In this document: one piece after another, positions 8,274-16,238 of the stretch
Position numbering within the stretch: the first letter of the stretch is position 1
Layout: each line of letters starts with the position of its first letter
Source of the DNA: Azohydromonas caseinilytica
GTDB lineage: Bacteria > Pseudomonadota > Gammaproteobacteria > Burkholderiales > Burkholderiaceae_C
Reading direction: 5' to 3'
Length of the DNA: 64,000 nucleotides
Assembly: GCF_012927045.1 (NCBI RefSeq)
Contig: NZ_JABBFW010000019.1
Location: forward strand, 37,171 to 101,170
Notes under the pieces: generated by a model
What the model was told of the DNA's origin: nothing
Databases searched by the model: none
The model's input: the letters and a program-made list of their open reading frames with translations, nothing else
Position numbers and translations under genes: made by a program

Positions 8274-9493
8274 CAGCAGGCCGCTCCCTGCCCCACCAGG
8301 CGCCGGTAGGCGGCGTCCACCTGCTGCGCGATCACGTCGTAGGTGCGGTGCCGCCGCACCCACTCCGGGCCGCGCGCGGCCATGGCCTGGGCGGCGGCCG
8401 GCTCGTCCAGCAGCCGGCAGATCTCGGCCGCGAAAGCCTCCTCGTCCCAGGCCACGCAGCGGCCCGCGCCGCTCTCTTCCATCACCAGCGACTGCTCGGG
8501 ATGCTCATTGGCCACCACGCACTTGGCCATGGCCAGGTACTCGATGAGCTTGGTCGGCGAGGTGGATTCGAGCACCGGAATGGGCTTGAACGGCGAGATG
8601 CAGACGTCGGCGCGCTGCACCCATTCCCAGGCCTGCTCCATGGGCAGGAAGCCGGTGATGGTCACGGCGTCCTGCAGCCCCAGCCGGGCGACCTCCGCTT
8701 CCAGGGCCTGGCGGTCGGCGGCCGTCTGCCCCTCGCCCACGAAGGCCATCGAGGCGCGCGGGTAGCGCTGGCGCACCAGCTGCAGCACCCGCAGCAGGAA
8801 TTCCGGGCTGCGGATGCGCAGGATGATGCCCAGGTGCAGCAGCAGCGGCGCCTCGCGCGAGGGCGGGCGGGCGTCCGTGGGGACGCCGACCTTGTCGGCC
8901 CGGATGCCCATGGGCACCGGCGAGAGGCGCGCGGGGTCGATGCCGCGCGCGGCCACGTCGCGCCGCATGCGCTCGCTCTGCACGAACACATGGTCGGCCG
9001 CGGGCAGGATGGCGCGGTACAGGGTGGCCTGCATCAGCCGGCCCTTCAGGCGCAGCAGCCAGCGGTAGCGCGCCCGCGGGTTCTGCGCCAGCTGCAGCTT
9101 GGACTCGGCCAGCGGGTAGGACATCCAGAACACGAACTTGGCCTTGGTGAGCCGCGCCGCCAAGGCCGCCACCAGCCCGGCGAAGAACTTGTCGCGCACC
9201 TGGATGACGTGGTAGCCGCGCCGCGCCAGCCCCAGGATGCGCAGGTCGTTGAGCAGGCCCTTGAGGTTGCGCGAGACGCGGCCCAGCAGCCCGTCGCCCG
9301 CGGCATTGCGCGCCAGGAACACCCGGCTGCCGAGCCACTGCGTTTCGGCGCCGATGTCCGGGCTGGCCGAGGCCACGTCCATCACCCAGTCGATGGTGTA
9401 GCCCCGCGCCACCAGCTGCCTGGCGAACAGCTCGACCACGTCGACCCGGTACGGCGGAAAGGTGTCTTCCGTGATGTAGAGCAGCTTGAGCAT
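8273..9493 (-). CDS. Glycosyltransferase family 4 (GT-B fold)
   Basis: 406 residues. The N-terminal Rossmann half starts KLLYITEDTFPPYRVDVVELF; the C-terminal half has LLLHLGIILRIRSPEFLL, then VTITGFLPMEQAWEWVQRAD and the donor-binding region STSPTKLIEYLAMAKCVVAN. The usual GT4 EX7E motif appears as STSPTKLIEYLAMAKCVV, where one acidic position is not obvious, so catalysis should be checked. It probably adds one sugar to the lipid-linked repeat unit on the cytoplasmic face. It is followed directly by the flippase gene and preceded, with a 3-base gap, by sulfotransferase 3. Confidence 0.82.
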   Translation of the reverse strand: MLKLLYITEDTFPPYRVDVVELFARQLVARGYTIDWVMDVASASPDIGAETQWLGSRVFLARNAAGDGLLGRVSRNLKGLLNDLRILGLARRGYHVIQVRDKFFAGLVAALAARLTKAKFVFWMSYPLAESKLQLAQNPRARYRWLLRLKGRLMQATLYRAILPAADHVFVQSERMRRDVAARGIDPARLSPVPMGIRADKVGVPTDARPPSREAPLLLHLGIILRIRSPEFLLRVLQLVRQRYPRASMAFVGEGQTAADRQALEAEVARLGLQDAVTITGFLPMEQAWEWVQRADVCISPFKPIPVLESTSPTKLIEYLAMAKCVVANEHPEQSLVMEESGAGRCVAWDEEAFAAEICRLLDEPAAAQAMAARGPEWVRRHRTYDVIAQQVDAAYRRLVGQGAAC

Positions 9494-9496
9494 GGA

Positions 9497-10429
9497 CTAG
9501 CGGTAACCCAGCGCGGCGTTCATGCGCCCGCCTCGACCGTCGAAGAAGGAAAGCTCGCCCGGCGCCAGGTCGCGGCGCCAGCGCTCGTCCAGCGCGATGC
9601 CCTTGCCCGGCGCGAAGCGCGTGGCGTTGCCGTTGACCATGTGCCGCACCACGCCGTCGAGCTGCAGCATCGAGGGCTGGAACTGCAGCCCCACGAAGTC
9701 GCACAGGGTACGGCCGGCGGCCTCGGGGTCGCCGGCGATGTCCTCGTACTTGAGCTGCATGCGCGCGGCCGGCGGCACATGCCGCTCCAGCAGCACCAGC
9801 GCACGCGCGTAGTAGCTCAGCCAGCCCTTGACGCTCTCCTCCCGGTCGCGCCCGCTGCTGCGGCGCGACAGGTACACGCCGCGGCCGTCGCGCGTCACCA
9901 GCAGGATGCGCACGGTGTCGGGATGGCGCTGGTAGAGCTCGACCGCCTCGCGCACGTTCTTCGACGAGTCGATCACCAGCTGCTTGTCCCAGGCCTGCGC
10001 CACCGCCTCATACAGCCGCATCTTGTTGGCCAGCGCCTGACGGTACGCCGGCGGCACCGGGCACAGCGCCCGCGCCGGGGGCGGCACGAGGTCGCGCGCC
10101 GCCATCCAGGCCTTGCGCAGCTTGACGGCGGCCAGGAAAGCCTGGGTCTGGTGCGCGCTGTCGATGTAGGTCCAGGCCACCGCATCCCACAGGCGGAAGC
10201 GATAAGGGTCCTGCAGGTCGAAGCCCCAGCGGCCGAGCCGCCCGTACACCGCCTCCCACTGCGGGCAGTCGCGCACCAGCGCGCCGCAGGAGCAGCGCTC
10301 GCCCACCTTGATGGCCTTGGCCAGGAAATTGATTTCGCCCAGCGACGTGGCTTGCGGATGCCCGCCCAGGAACATGTCGGTCAAGGTCGAGCCACAACGG
10401 GCCGCCGAGCAAACGTAAAGCACCTTCAT
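9497..10429 (-). CDS. Sulfotransferase family protein, number 3 of 5
   Basis: 310 residues. A PAPS loop CSAARCGSTL (residues 7-16), a second conserved block LVIDSSKNVREAVEL (about 151-165) and the 3'-phosphate motif LLVTRDGRGVYLS (Arg180, Ser188) identify a sulfotransferase. It differs from its neighbours in having a small Cys cluster GERCSCGALVRDC (Cys46, Cys48, Cys55), a pattern seen in some bacterial sulfotransferase-domain proteins. It stops 3 bases before the GT4 gene and begins 9 bases after sulfotransferase 4. The acceptor is unknown; the context suggests a sugar of the exopolysaccharide. Confidence 0.8.
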   Translation of the reverse strand: MKVLYVCSAARCGSTLTDMFLGGHPQATSLGEINFLAKAIKVGERCSCGALVRDCPQWEAVYGRLGRWGFDLQDPYRFRLWDAVAWTYIDSAHQTQAFLAAVKLRKAWMAARDLVPPPARALCPVPPAYRQALANKMRLYEAVAQAWDKQLVIDSSKNVREAVELYQRHPDTVRILLVTRDGRGVYLSRRSSGRDREESVKGWLSYYARALVLLERHVPPAARMQLKYEDIAGDPEAAGRTLCDFVGLQFQPSMLQLDGVVRHMVNGNATRFAPGKGIALDERWRRDLAPGELSFFDGRGGRMNAALGYR

Positions 10430-10438
10430 GGACAGGCC

Positions 10439-11152
10439 TCAGAAACAGTATCCGAATTGCTCGATATCGCGCTGGTAGATTTCCTCCACGCGCCGGCGGC
10501 TGGCGTCGCTGTAATAGTCGCGGTAGCCGGTGCGCTGGCTGGCGTTGACCTGCGGCAGATGGCAGGAGCGGCCGATCTGTTCGGTCACGTAGGCAAAATC
10601 CTCGGGCAGCCGTTCGAAGCGCCCCACGAAATCCATGCAGATCTTGTCCTGGGTGCCGACCACGAATTCCCACTGCGGCACGAAATGGATCTGGGTGTAG
10701 ATGTTGCGGCGGTCCAGCCAATCCATCACGAATTCGTCAAAGGACGAGTAACGCCCCAGCACCCGCCGCCCCCATTCCCGGTCGCGCTCATTGGCGCCGC
10801 CCTGGGACAAGAAGGTATAGGCCGACACCAGGCGATCCCATGGATTGCGCACGAAGGTGAACTTGAAATAATCCGAGAAGGTCTGCGCACCGAACAATGC
10901 CCGGTAAGCGCGGGCCGTCAAATGCCCACCGCCCTTGCAGCCGAAAAGTGCCGTGCACAGCGAAATTCCCGCCGTCTTCGGAATGTGCACGAAAATGCAG
11001 CGATTGTCGTCAAACGGTGCCAGGCAATAATCTTCGGCGTCCGGCCGCGTGCGCAACTGCTGCAACGGCCCATTGGGCTTGTACGCCCGCAGCAACTGGC
11101 GATAGCTCCAAGGCACGGAGCGCTGGTATATCGAATGAATCATGGCATGCAT
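10439..11152 (-). CDS. Sulfotransferase family 2 domain protein, number 4 of 5
   Basis: 237 residues. IFVHIPKTAGISL (about 53-65) is the PAPS-binding signature of the Sulfotransfer_2 group, which includes chondroitin, dermatan and heparan 2-O-sulfotransferases, and FTFVRNPWDRLVSAY (about 98-112) is the matching 3'-phosphate motif. The ATG at 11152 has AGGAG five bases upstream; a second in-frame ATG nine bases later is possible. This is a different sulfotransferase subfamily from the four neighbours, so the cluster is not a simple tandem duplication. Confidence 0.87.
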   Translation of the reverse strand: MHAMIHSIYQRSVPWSYRQLLRAYKPNGPLQQLRTRPDAEDYCLAPFDDNRCIFVHIPKTAGISLCTALFGCKGGGHLTARAYRALFGAQTFSDYFKFTFVRNPWDRLVSAYTFLSQGGANERDREWGRRVLGRYSSFDEFVMDWLDRRNIYTQIHFVPQWEFVVGTQDKICMDFVGRFERLPEDFAYVTEQIGRSCHLPQVNASQRTGYRDYYSDASRRRVEEIYQRDIEQFGYCF

Positions 11153-11206
11153 CTGCGCTCCTGCTGACTGCTGTTGCCGCGGTGGCCGAGGGCCTTGGCC
11201 ACCACC

Positions 11207-12106
11207 TTATGCATAACCCCAGCGGCTCAACATGTCGCGCTGCAGGGCGGTCACGGTTTCACAATCGACCGCGGACCATTTGCGCCGCCACGAAGCTTCC
11301 ACGGGCCTGATGGACAGCGAGCTGATGAAATCCTCGTATTCCGGGTGCACCGATGTGTTCACACCCATGAACTGGAACAATTTGCGCAATTCGGCATGGG
11401 GGGCGGCCAACAACTGCTCATAATGCAGTGTGTATCTCATGTCCGGCTCCACATGGCGCAGGCCCTGTTCGATTTGCCGCATGCCCTCGACCCAATTGCG
11501 GGCCGCAATATGCAGATCATTGGCGCCTTCGGCCTTGAGCTCGCGCGGCGTCTTGCCGGCCCAAAACAATTGGTGATCCGACCACCAGCCCACCCGCACC
11601 AGGGAATCCGCGACGCTGCGCCCGTCACGCACCAGGTGAATGAACTTGCAGCGCGGAAACACTTGGCGCAGCACCCTGACCCGCCGATTGTTGGCCGTGC
11701 GCTTGCACACCAGCACATCCCCGCCCCCGTACTGCAGCACGGAGCCGAAGGTGTCGCGCAGGCGCTGCACGTTGCGCTCATCCAGCACGAAACTGTCCGC
11801 CGGCGTGTGCGGCACGTTCGCGCGCTCGAACACGCTTTCGGCTTCCGCCGGCGCGGGAATCCAGAACTGCGACCAGCTGCGCCGACCTTCGAAATAGGCG
11901 TTGCCCTGGCCGCCAAACCAGGCCCGGCGTTTCATGCCCAGCAGGTTGCGCGGCACCCGGTGCATGGCGGCCAAGCTCGGCAACGCCGGCACACGGCTCT
12001 GGTAATTGCTGAGATAACCCACGCCGGGATGCGCGGCCAGCAGCTTGTAGAGCAAGGTGGTCCCGGACCGCCCGGAACCCAGTAGAAAAACGACCTTGTC
12101 ATCCAT
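11207..12106 (-). CDS. Sulfotransferase family protein, number 5 of 5
   Basis: 299 residues. PAPS loop LGSGRSGTTLL (residues 9-19) and 3'-phosphate motif FIHLVRDGRSVADSL (about 155-169, Arg160/Ser168). The ATG lies within the last 8 bases of the Wzy/ligase-like gene, so translation is likely coupled. As the first sulfotransferase downstream of the core export genes it belongs to the same transcript. Like numbers 1 to 3 it has no secretion signal and so should act on cytoplasmic lipid-linked intermediates. Confidence 0.85.
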   Translation of the reverse strand: MDDKVVFLLGSGRSGTTLLYKLLAAHPGVGYLSNYQSRVPALPSLAAMHRVPRNLLGMKRRAWFGGQGNAYFEGRRSWSQFWIPAPAEAESVFERANVPHTPADSFVLDERNVQRLRDTFGSVLQYGGGDVLVCKRTANNRRVRVLRQVFPRCKFIHLVRDGRSVADSLVRVGWWSDHQLFWAGKTPRELKAEGANDLHIAARNWVEGMRQIEQGLRHVEPDMRYTLHYEQLLAAPHAELRKLFQFMGVNTSVHPEYEDFISSLSIRPVEASWRRKWSAVDCETVTALQRDMLSRWGYA

Positions 12107-13679
12107 GGCTATACCTCGGGGTCTGATGCTGAGCATGGGCTGCGATTTGGGAAGGAGTCCCGCCGTGCACGGCACCCTCAGACCGGCCGGCTCGGGCAAA
12201 TTGCGCCACCCGCGTGATGCGCCACCAGTACGCCGAATAACCGAGCAAGAACACCATCAGAAACTGCGAGGGCGGAGCACGCAGCGCGAAATTGCTGTAG
12301 GGCAAGGTGACGGCATAAAGCACCAATCCGGCCGAAGCGGCCTCCAGCATGGCCTTGTGCATCGCCGGCACCGCGTTGGAGCGCACGCTGGTATTGCAAT
12401 TCCTGGCGGCCAGCAGCAAGGCCAATACCAGGAGCAAATGGCCCACCAGGCCCGTTTCCCATAACAGGATGGCGGTCCCGGTCATGTCCAGCGAATAAGG
12501 CATCTTGGTCACCAGCTCGCCCATGCCGATGGTGGACAGCTGCGTGGCACCGACGCCGTAACCCAGGAGCGCGTGGTAAGGGTCGCCGTAGCGGACATTG
12601 CGCTGCCACCAGTCCGCCATGCGCGCCGCCCGGCTGACGATCACCCCGCCTTCGGAACGGGTGTGCATTTGCTCGGGATTGAGCTGGTTCTGGACCGCGG
12701 CCAACGGCGAGGTGGGCAATTTGCCCGAAAGGGTCATGCCCCGGTTGGCATAGAAGGTGTTTTCATATACCGCGAGCAAGGTGCCCATCAGGCCCACGGA
12801 AATCACCACCGCGCCCACGCTCAGCAACGGGCGGCGCAGCAGCTCGCGGTAATACACCAGCGCGAACACCAGCGGCATGATCAATACCGCGGCCTTGACT
12901 TCGGCCAGGGCCAGGGTCGCCAGGATGGCCAGAAAAATTACCACCGCCAGGCTGCGGCGAATCTGCCGGGTCCGCCACAAGGCCAATACCGCCGCCATGA
13001 CGACCAGGAGAAAAATTCCCATGCCATGGCTGGCGCCCCCGCCGTCCATGTTGCCGGGAAAGGTGCCCACCACCGCATCCCAGGGCGACAAGCGGTTGGA
13101 AATCTTGGCCACCACGAAATACTGGTAAATCGCCACCGGCAACTGCAGCACGGCACAAACCATCAGCGCCTTCCAGGCCAGCAGCATGTGGGACTGCGAC
13201 ACCATGCCCACCGCCAGCGCCAGCGCGATGGACCAGAACGCGAGATAGGCGCGCGAGGCCACCAGCACCTCGCCCAGCCGGGGGTCACCCAGCGCCGTGC
13301 TGAAGGCCGCGGCCACCAGAAACAGGCTCAGCACAAAAAACCAGAGCGGCCAGCCGACTTCGGGCGCGGCCCGGCGTGGCTTCAGCACATGCGCCACCAA
13401 GGGGACGTAAAGCGCCAGGCCCAGCAAGGGCGGCAACCAGCGCGCGTTCTCGATATGGCCGAAATACATCACCGGCCCGACCACGAACATCGACCCCACC
13501 AGCAGGGACCAGAACATCCACGGCGACGGGATGACGAACAGCGTCGCCAGCCCGATCAGGCCGATGAAGGGCGCCAGCAGCAGCGGCCGCCCCAGGCCGG
13601 CCACGGCCCCCAGGAAAAGGGCCATAAACAGGCTGGCCACCAGAATCGGCAGCGTGCCGCGCAGTGGGCTGGCGGTCAT
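12099..13679 (-). CDS. O-antigen ligase/Wzy polymerase-like membrane protein
   Basis: 526 residues, about 12 hydrophobic helices, and a long outer loop (about residues 300-400) containing conserved polar residues and the sequence YGDPYHALLGYGVG, as in the Wzy_C/O-antigen ligase fold. In exosortase-B loci a protein of this type sits beside epsI and is taken to polymerise, or ligate, the repeat unit on the periplasmic side. Its start is 4 bases inside the end of epsI (ATGA-type overlap). No other Wzy candidate is visible in the locus. Confidence 0.75.
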   Translation of the reverse strand: MTASPLRGTLPILVASLFMALFLGAVAGLGRPLLLAPFIGLIGLATLFVIPSPWMFWSLLVGSMFVVGPVMYFGHIENARWLPPLLGLALYVPLVAHVLKPRRAAPEVGWPLWFFVLSLFLVAAAFSTALGDPRLGEVLVASRAYLAFWSIALALAVGMVSQSHMLLAWKALMVCAVLQLPVAIYQYFVVAKISNRLSPWDAVVGTFPGNMDGGGASHGMGIFLLVVMAAVLALWRTRQIRRSLAVVIFLAILATLALAEVKAAVLIMPLVFALVYYRELLRRPLLSVGAVVISVGLMGTLLAVYENTFYANRGMTLSGKLPTSPLAAVQNQLNPEQMHTRSEGGVIVSRAARMADWWQRNVRYGDPYHALLGYGVGATQLSTIGMGELVTKMPYSLDMTGTAILLWETGLVGHLLLVLALLLAARNCNTSVRSNAVPAMHKAMLEAASAGLVLYAVTLPYSNFALRAPPSQFLMVFLLGYSAYWWRITRVAQFARAGRSEGAVHGGTPSQIAAHAQHQTPRYSHG

Positions 13680-14398
13680 AGCACGGGCGCCTTGATTTCG
13701 GCTGCAGGCTCGGACACGGCACCGAACAGGCGCTGGCGGGCCGGCGCGCTCAGGCTGGCGGCCATGGCGCGCACGAAGGCTTCATGCCGCGCAAAAGCCG
13801 CCTCCGGATCGCGCTCGATGCTCGAAACCCGCACCAGGACCCCATCCGGAATGAATCCGCGAATGCCGTAGCGGAGCTGGACCATTTTCATGCCGCTGCC
13901 CGAGGTCACCGCCTTGTCGCCCACGACGATCCAATAGGTGATGGGCTCATGCCGCGTTGCCATGCGCGCGCGCAGGCGGCGTACCGGCAAAACCTGCTCA
14001 TCGACATTCATGGTGCCCACTCGGTTGTAGATGATTTCCAGCCCCTGGGCGGGATAACAAACTTCGGGTTTGTGGGCCGTCGTGCCGTCGGACTGGTCAC
14101 CGCCATAGGCGATCGACAGCATGATGCGGTAACCCTGAGCGTCCACATAAGTCCGTGACAGGACCTGGTTGTAAATGCGGTCCAGTTTTTCCTGCACTTC
14201 CGGGGAAGGCAATATGGCCGGCAGGCTGTCGTCAATATGCCAATCGCCGAAGCGCGAGGGCACGATTTCTTCCAAGGTGCCCATCGGTCGGGTGTCCGCG
14301 ATACGCACCGACGGCCGGAACGCGTGGGCCAACCAGGACGCCAGCGCCATCGCGATGAAAACGACCAGCACCCGCACGCGCAATGCCACCGGGCTCAT
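13676..14398 (-). CDS. epsI: Exosortase-associated protein EpsI, B-type
   Basis: 240 residues with one N-terminal membrane helix (about 8-26) and the periplasmic EpsI domain: VPSRFGDWHIDD near residue 45, then YNQVLSRTYVD, a GGDQSDG stretch and HKPEVCYPAQGLEI with the conserved Cys at about 125. EpsI accompanies exosortases in polysaccharide loci; its biochemical role is not established. The ATG overlaps the xrtB stop by 4 bases (ATGA) and the gene overlaps the Wzy-like gene by 4. In some bacteria EpsI is fused to the exosortase; here the two are separate. Confidence 0.87.
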   Translation of the reverse strand: MSPVALRVRVLVVFIAMALASWLAHAFRPSVRIADTRPMGTLEEIVPSRFGDWHIDDSLPAILPSPEVQEKLDRIYNQVLSRTYVDAQGYRIMLSIAYGGDQSDGTTAHKPEVCYPAQGLEIIYNRVGTMNVDEQVLPVRRLRARMATRHEPITYWIVVGDKAVTSGSGMKMVQLRYGIRGFIPDGVLVRVSSIERDPEAAFARHEAFVRAMAASLSAPARQRLFGAVSEPAAEIKAPVL

Positions 14399-15267
14399 GC
14401 TGCCGCCCTCCTTTCCGGGAACAGGCGGCCAAGCGGGTAATCCACCGCCAGCATCAGCACCAGGGCCACCAGGAACAGCACCAAGCCGGCAAAACCGTGG
14501 ATGAAACCCTGCCCCGCCGCATCACCAAAGTGATAAGTCACCAGGACCAGAATCATGACCCGGATCACGTTGGCGCAGAATGAAATTGGAATGATGCAAA
14601 TCGCCAGCGCGACGTTGCGCGCCACCGACTTGTAGTTCATGAGATTCATGTACAGCAAGCCCAGCGATTCCAGCGTGAACATGGAATTCAATCCGGCGCA
14701 GGCATCGGCCACGAACAACTGGTATTGCCCGATGCTGAGCATCGCGCCCGTGCGCGCCACCGGGTAACCCACGCTGTAGAGCACGGTTTCCGCCACGGTG
14801 GACACGGCGGATTTCAAGGGTGCCGTCAAGGCCGCCACGACGGCGCCGGGCAGAGGCGCCATGAAAATGAGGAAAAACAGCGGAAACCACAGTATCCGGA
14901 CCGCCGGGAAGCCTCGGAAAATGAGCAGCACCCCGGTCCAGAGAAAAATCTGCGAGCCGACCTCGAAGGCGATGATCGACTGGGAACGGCCGAACACGTA
15001 AAGGAACCAGCCCACGGCAAACACCAGGGCGCCGGCCAGCGGCCTGGGCACCGCCGGCGTGGCCATCAATTCATGCCGCTTGCGGTAGGCCAGCCAATAA
15101 CTGACGACCAGGATGATGGGCCCATGCCCCTGCTCGTCCGACGCCCAGATCGTGCGCGAGAGGTCCGCGAAGGTGGGCAGGTACAGCAGGCCGAAGCCCA
15201 GGCACAGCAGCGCGAACGGCCACCATTGCGCAGCGACCGGGAAACCGGAAAGAGCCGGAGCTTTCAT
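14395..15267 (-). CDS. xrtB: Exosortase B
   Basis: About 290 residues with about 8 membrane helices. The three catalytic positions of the exosortase/archaeosortase family are all present: Cys190 in VADACAGLNS, Arg236 in ANVIRVMIL and His257 in GFIHGFAG. Exosortases cut and transfer PEP-CTERM-type proteins; the B subfamily lies in exopolysaccharide operons. No PEP-CTERM target is encoded in this window, so the substrate lies elsewhere or is unknown. I chose the ATG at 15267; a TTG at 15300 would overlap the epsG stop (TTGA) and add 11 residues, and coupling elsewhere in this operon makes that a real alternative. Confidence 0.9.
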   Translation of the reverse strand: MKAPALSGFPVAAQWWPFALLCLGFGLLYLPTFADLSRTIWASDEQGHGPIILVVSYWLAYRKRHELMATPAVPRPLAGALVFAVGWFLYVFGRSQSIIAFEVGSQIFLWTGVLLIFRGFPAVRILWFPLFFLIFMAPLPGAVVAALTAPLKSAVSTVAETVLYSVGYPVARTGAMLSIGQYQLFVADACAGLNSMFTLESLGLLYMNLMNYKSVARNVALAICIIPISFCANVIRVMILVLVTYHFGDAAGQGFIHGFAGLVLFLVALVLMLAVDYPLGRLFPERRAAA

Positions 15268-15296
15268 GCTGTACTGCCGCACCGCCCGAAGGCGGC

Positions 15297-16238
15297 TCAA
15301 TATTCATTCATCACCACGCCGCACAGGCGCACGGGCACGCTGCGCAGTGCCGTGGTGAGGTCCTGGAGAGCCGTGGCCCGGCTTCGGCCCGCGCGCACCA
15401 TGGTCAGCACGCCATCGCAGCGCGCCGCGATGACGGGTGCGTCCGAGCCGTGCACATAGGCCGGCGTATCGACCACCACGTAATCGAATTTGGCCGACAG
15501 CTCCCGCATCAGCAGGCCGAAGGCCGGCCGCTCCACCAGTTCCAGCGGATTGGGCGGCACGGCGCCCACGGGCAGCAGGTACAGGCTGGGCAACTCCTCC
15601 ACCGGCCGGATGACATTCACCAGCGTGCGGCCCGACAAAACACCGGACAAGCCGGCCGTGTTGTCCACGCAAAACACCTCGTGCTGGCGCGGATTGCGCA
15701 TGTCGGCATCGATGAGCAGCGTGCGCCCGCCCAATTGGGAAAAGGCAATGGCCAGGTTGGCGGAGAAATAGGTCTTGCCGTCGCCGGTATCCGGGCTGAC
15801 CACGGCCAGCGAGCGCGCCCCGCCCTCATCCGTGAACAATTGCATCATCAGCTGGCTGCGGATGGCGCGAAAAGCCTCGGAGCGGAAGGAAAAGGGGTCA
15901 CGGGCCGTCACCAGCTCGCTGCTGAGCAGGCTCTTGGAATTGGCCGGATAGGGATAGTGGAATTGCTGCGACAGGGCCCACAGCACGTCGTTGCCGCTGG
16001 CCACGCCCAATTCGATGGCGGCTTCGCCGAACCGGATGCCGCGCTCCTTCTGGTGCTGGAGCACGCGCTCGATTTGCTCATCACTGAGCTGGTTGGCCGC
16101 CTTGATGATTTCGCCGAGCGGCTTTTCCTTGGCCGCGTCGTTGTCGTCCACCGCGTTGCCTTGGTCGGTCCGGTAATTGAAAGACGAACCCGAGGTGCCG
16201 TCGCGCTGCGCCGTGGTCGGAATGCGATGAAGTTCCAT
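15297..16238 (-). CDS. epsG: EpsG-type chain-length tyrosine autokinase homologue (BY-kinase fold)
   Basis: 313 residues. A helical N-terminal part resembling a GspE N-domain (about 40-100) precedes a P-loop ATPase: Walker A SPDTGDGKTYFSANLA (148-163), Walker A' LLIDADMRNPR (174-184) and Walker B YVVVDTPA (253-260). It is the cytoplasmic partner of the Wzz-like epsF product, whose stop overlaps this start (TAATG). Typical BY-kinases end in a cluster of tyrosines; here only the final residue, Tyr313, is available, so autophosphorylation may be limited or absent. It shares the start of xrtB if the TTG of that gene is used. Confidence 0.88.
   Translation of the reverse strand: MELHRIPTTAQRDGTSGSSFNYRTDQGNAVDDNDAAKEKPLGEIIKAANQLSDEQIERVLQHQKERGIRFGEAAIELGVASGNDVLWALSQQFHYPYPANSKSLLSSELVTARDPFSFRSEAFRAIRSQLMMQLFTDEGGARSLAVVSPDTGDGKTYFSANLAIAFSQLGGRTLLIDADMRNPRQHEVFCVDNTAGLSGVLSGRTLVNVIRPVEELPSLYLLPVGAVPPNPLELVERPAFGLLMRELSAKFDYVVVDTPAYVHGSDAPVIAARCDGVLTMVRAGRSRATALQDLTTALRSVPVRLCGVVMNEY

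Noticed and set aside
6888..8309. Plus-strand frame opposite the flippase gene
   Set aside because: A His/Gln-rich translation antisense to a membrane protein is a shadow.
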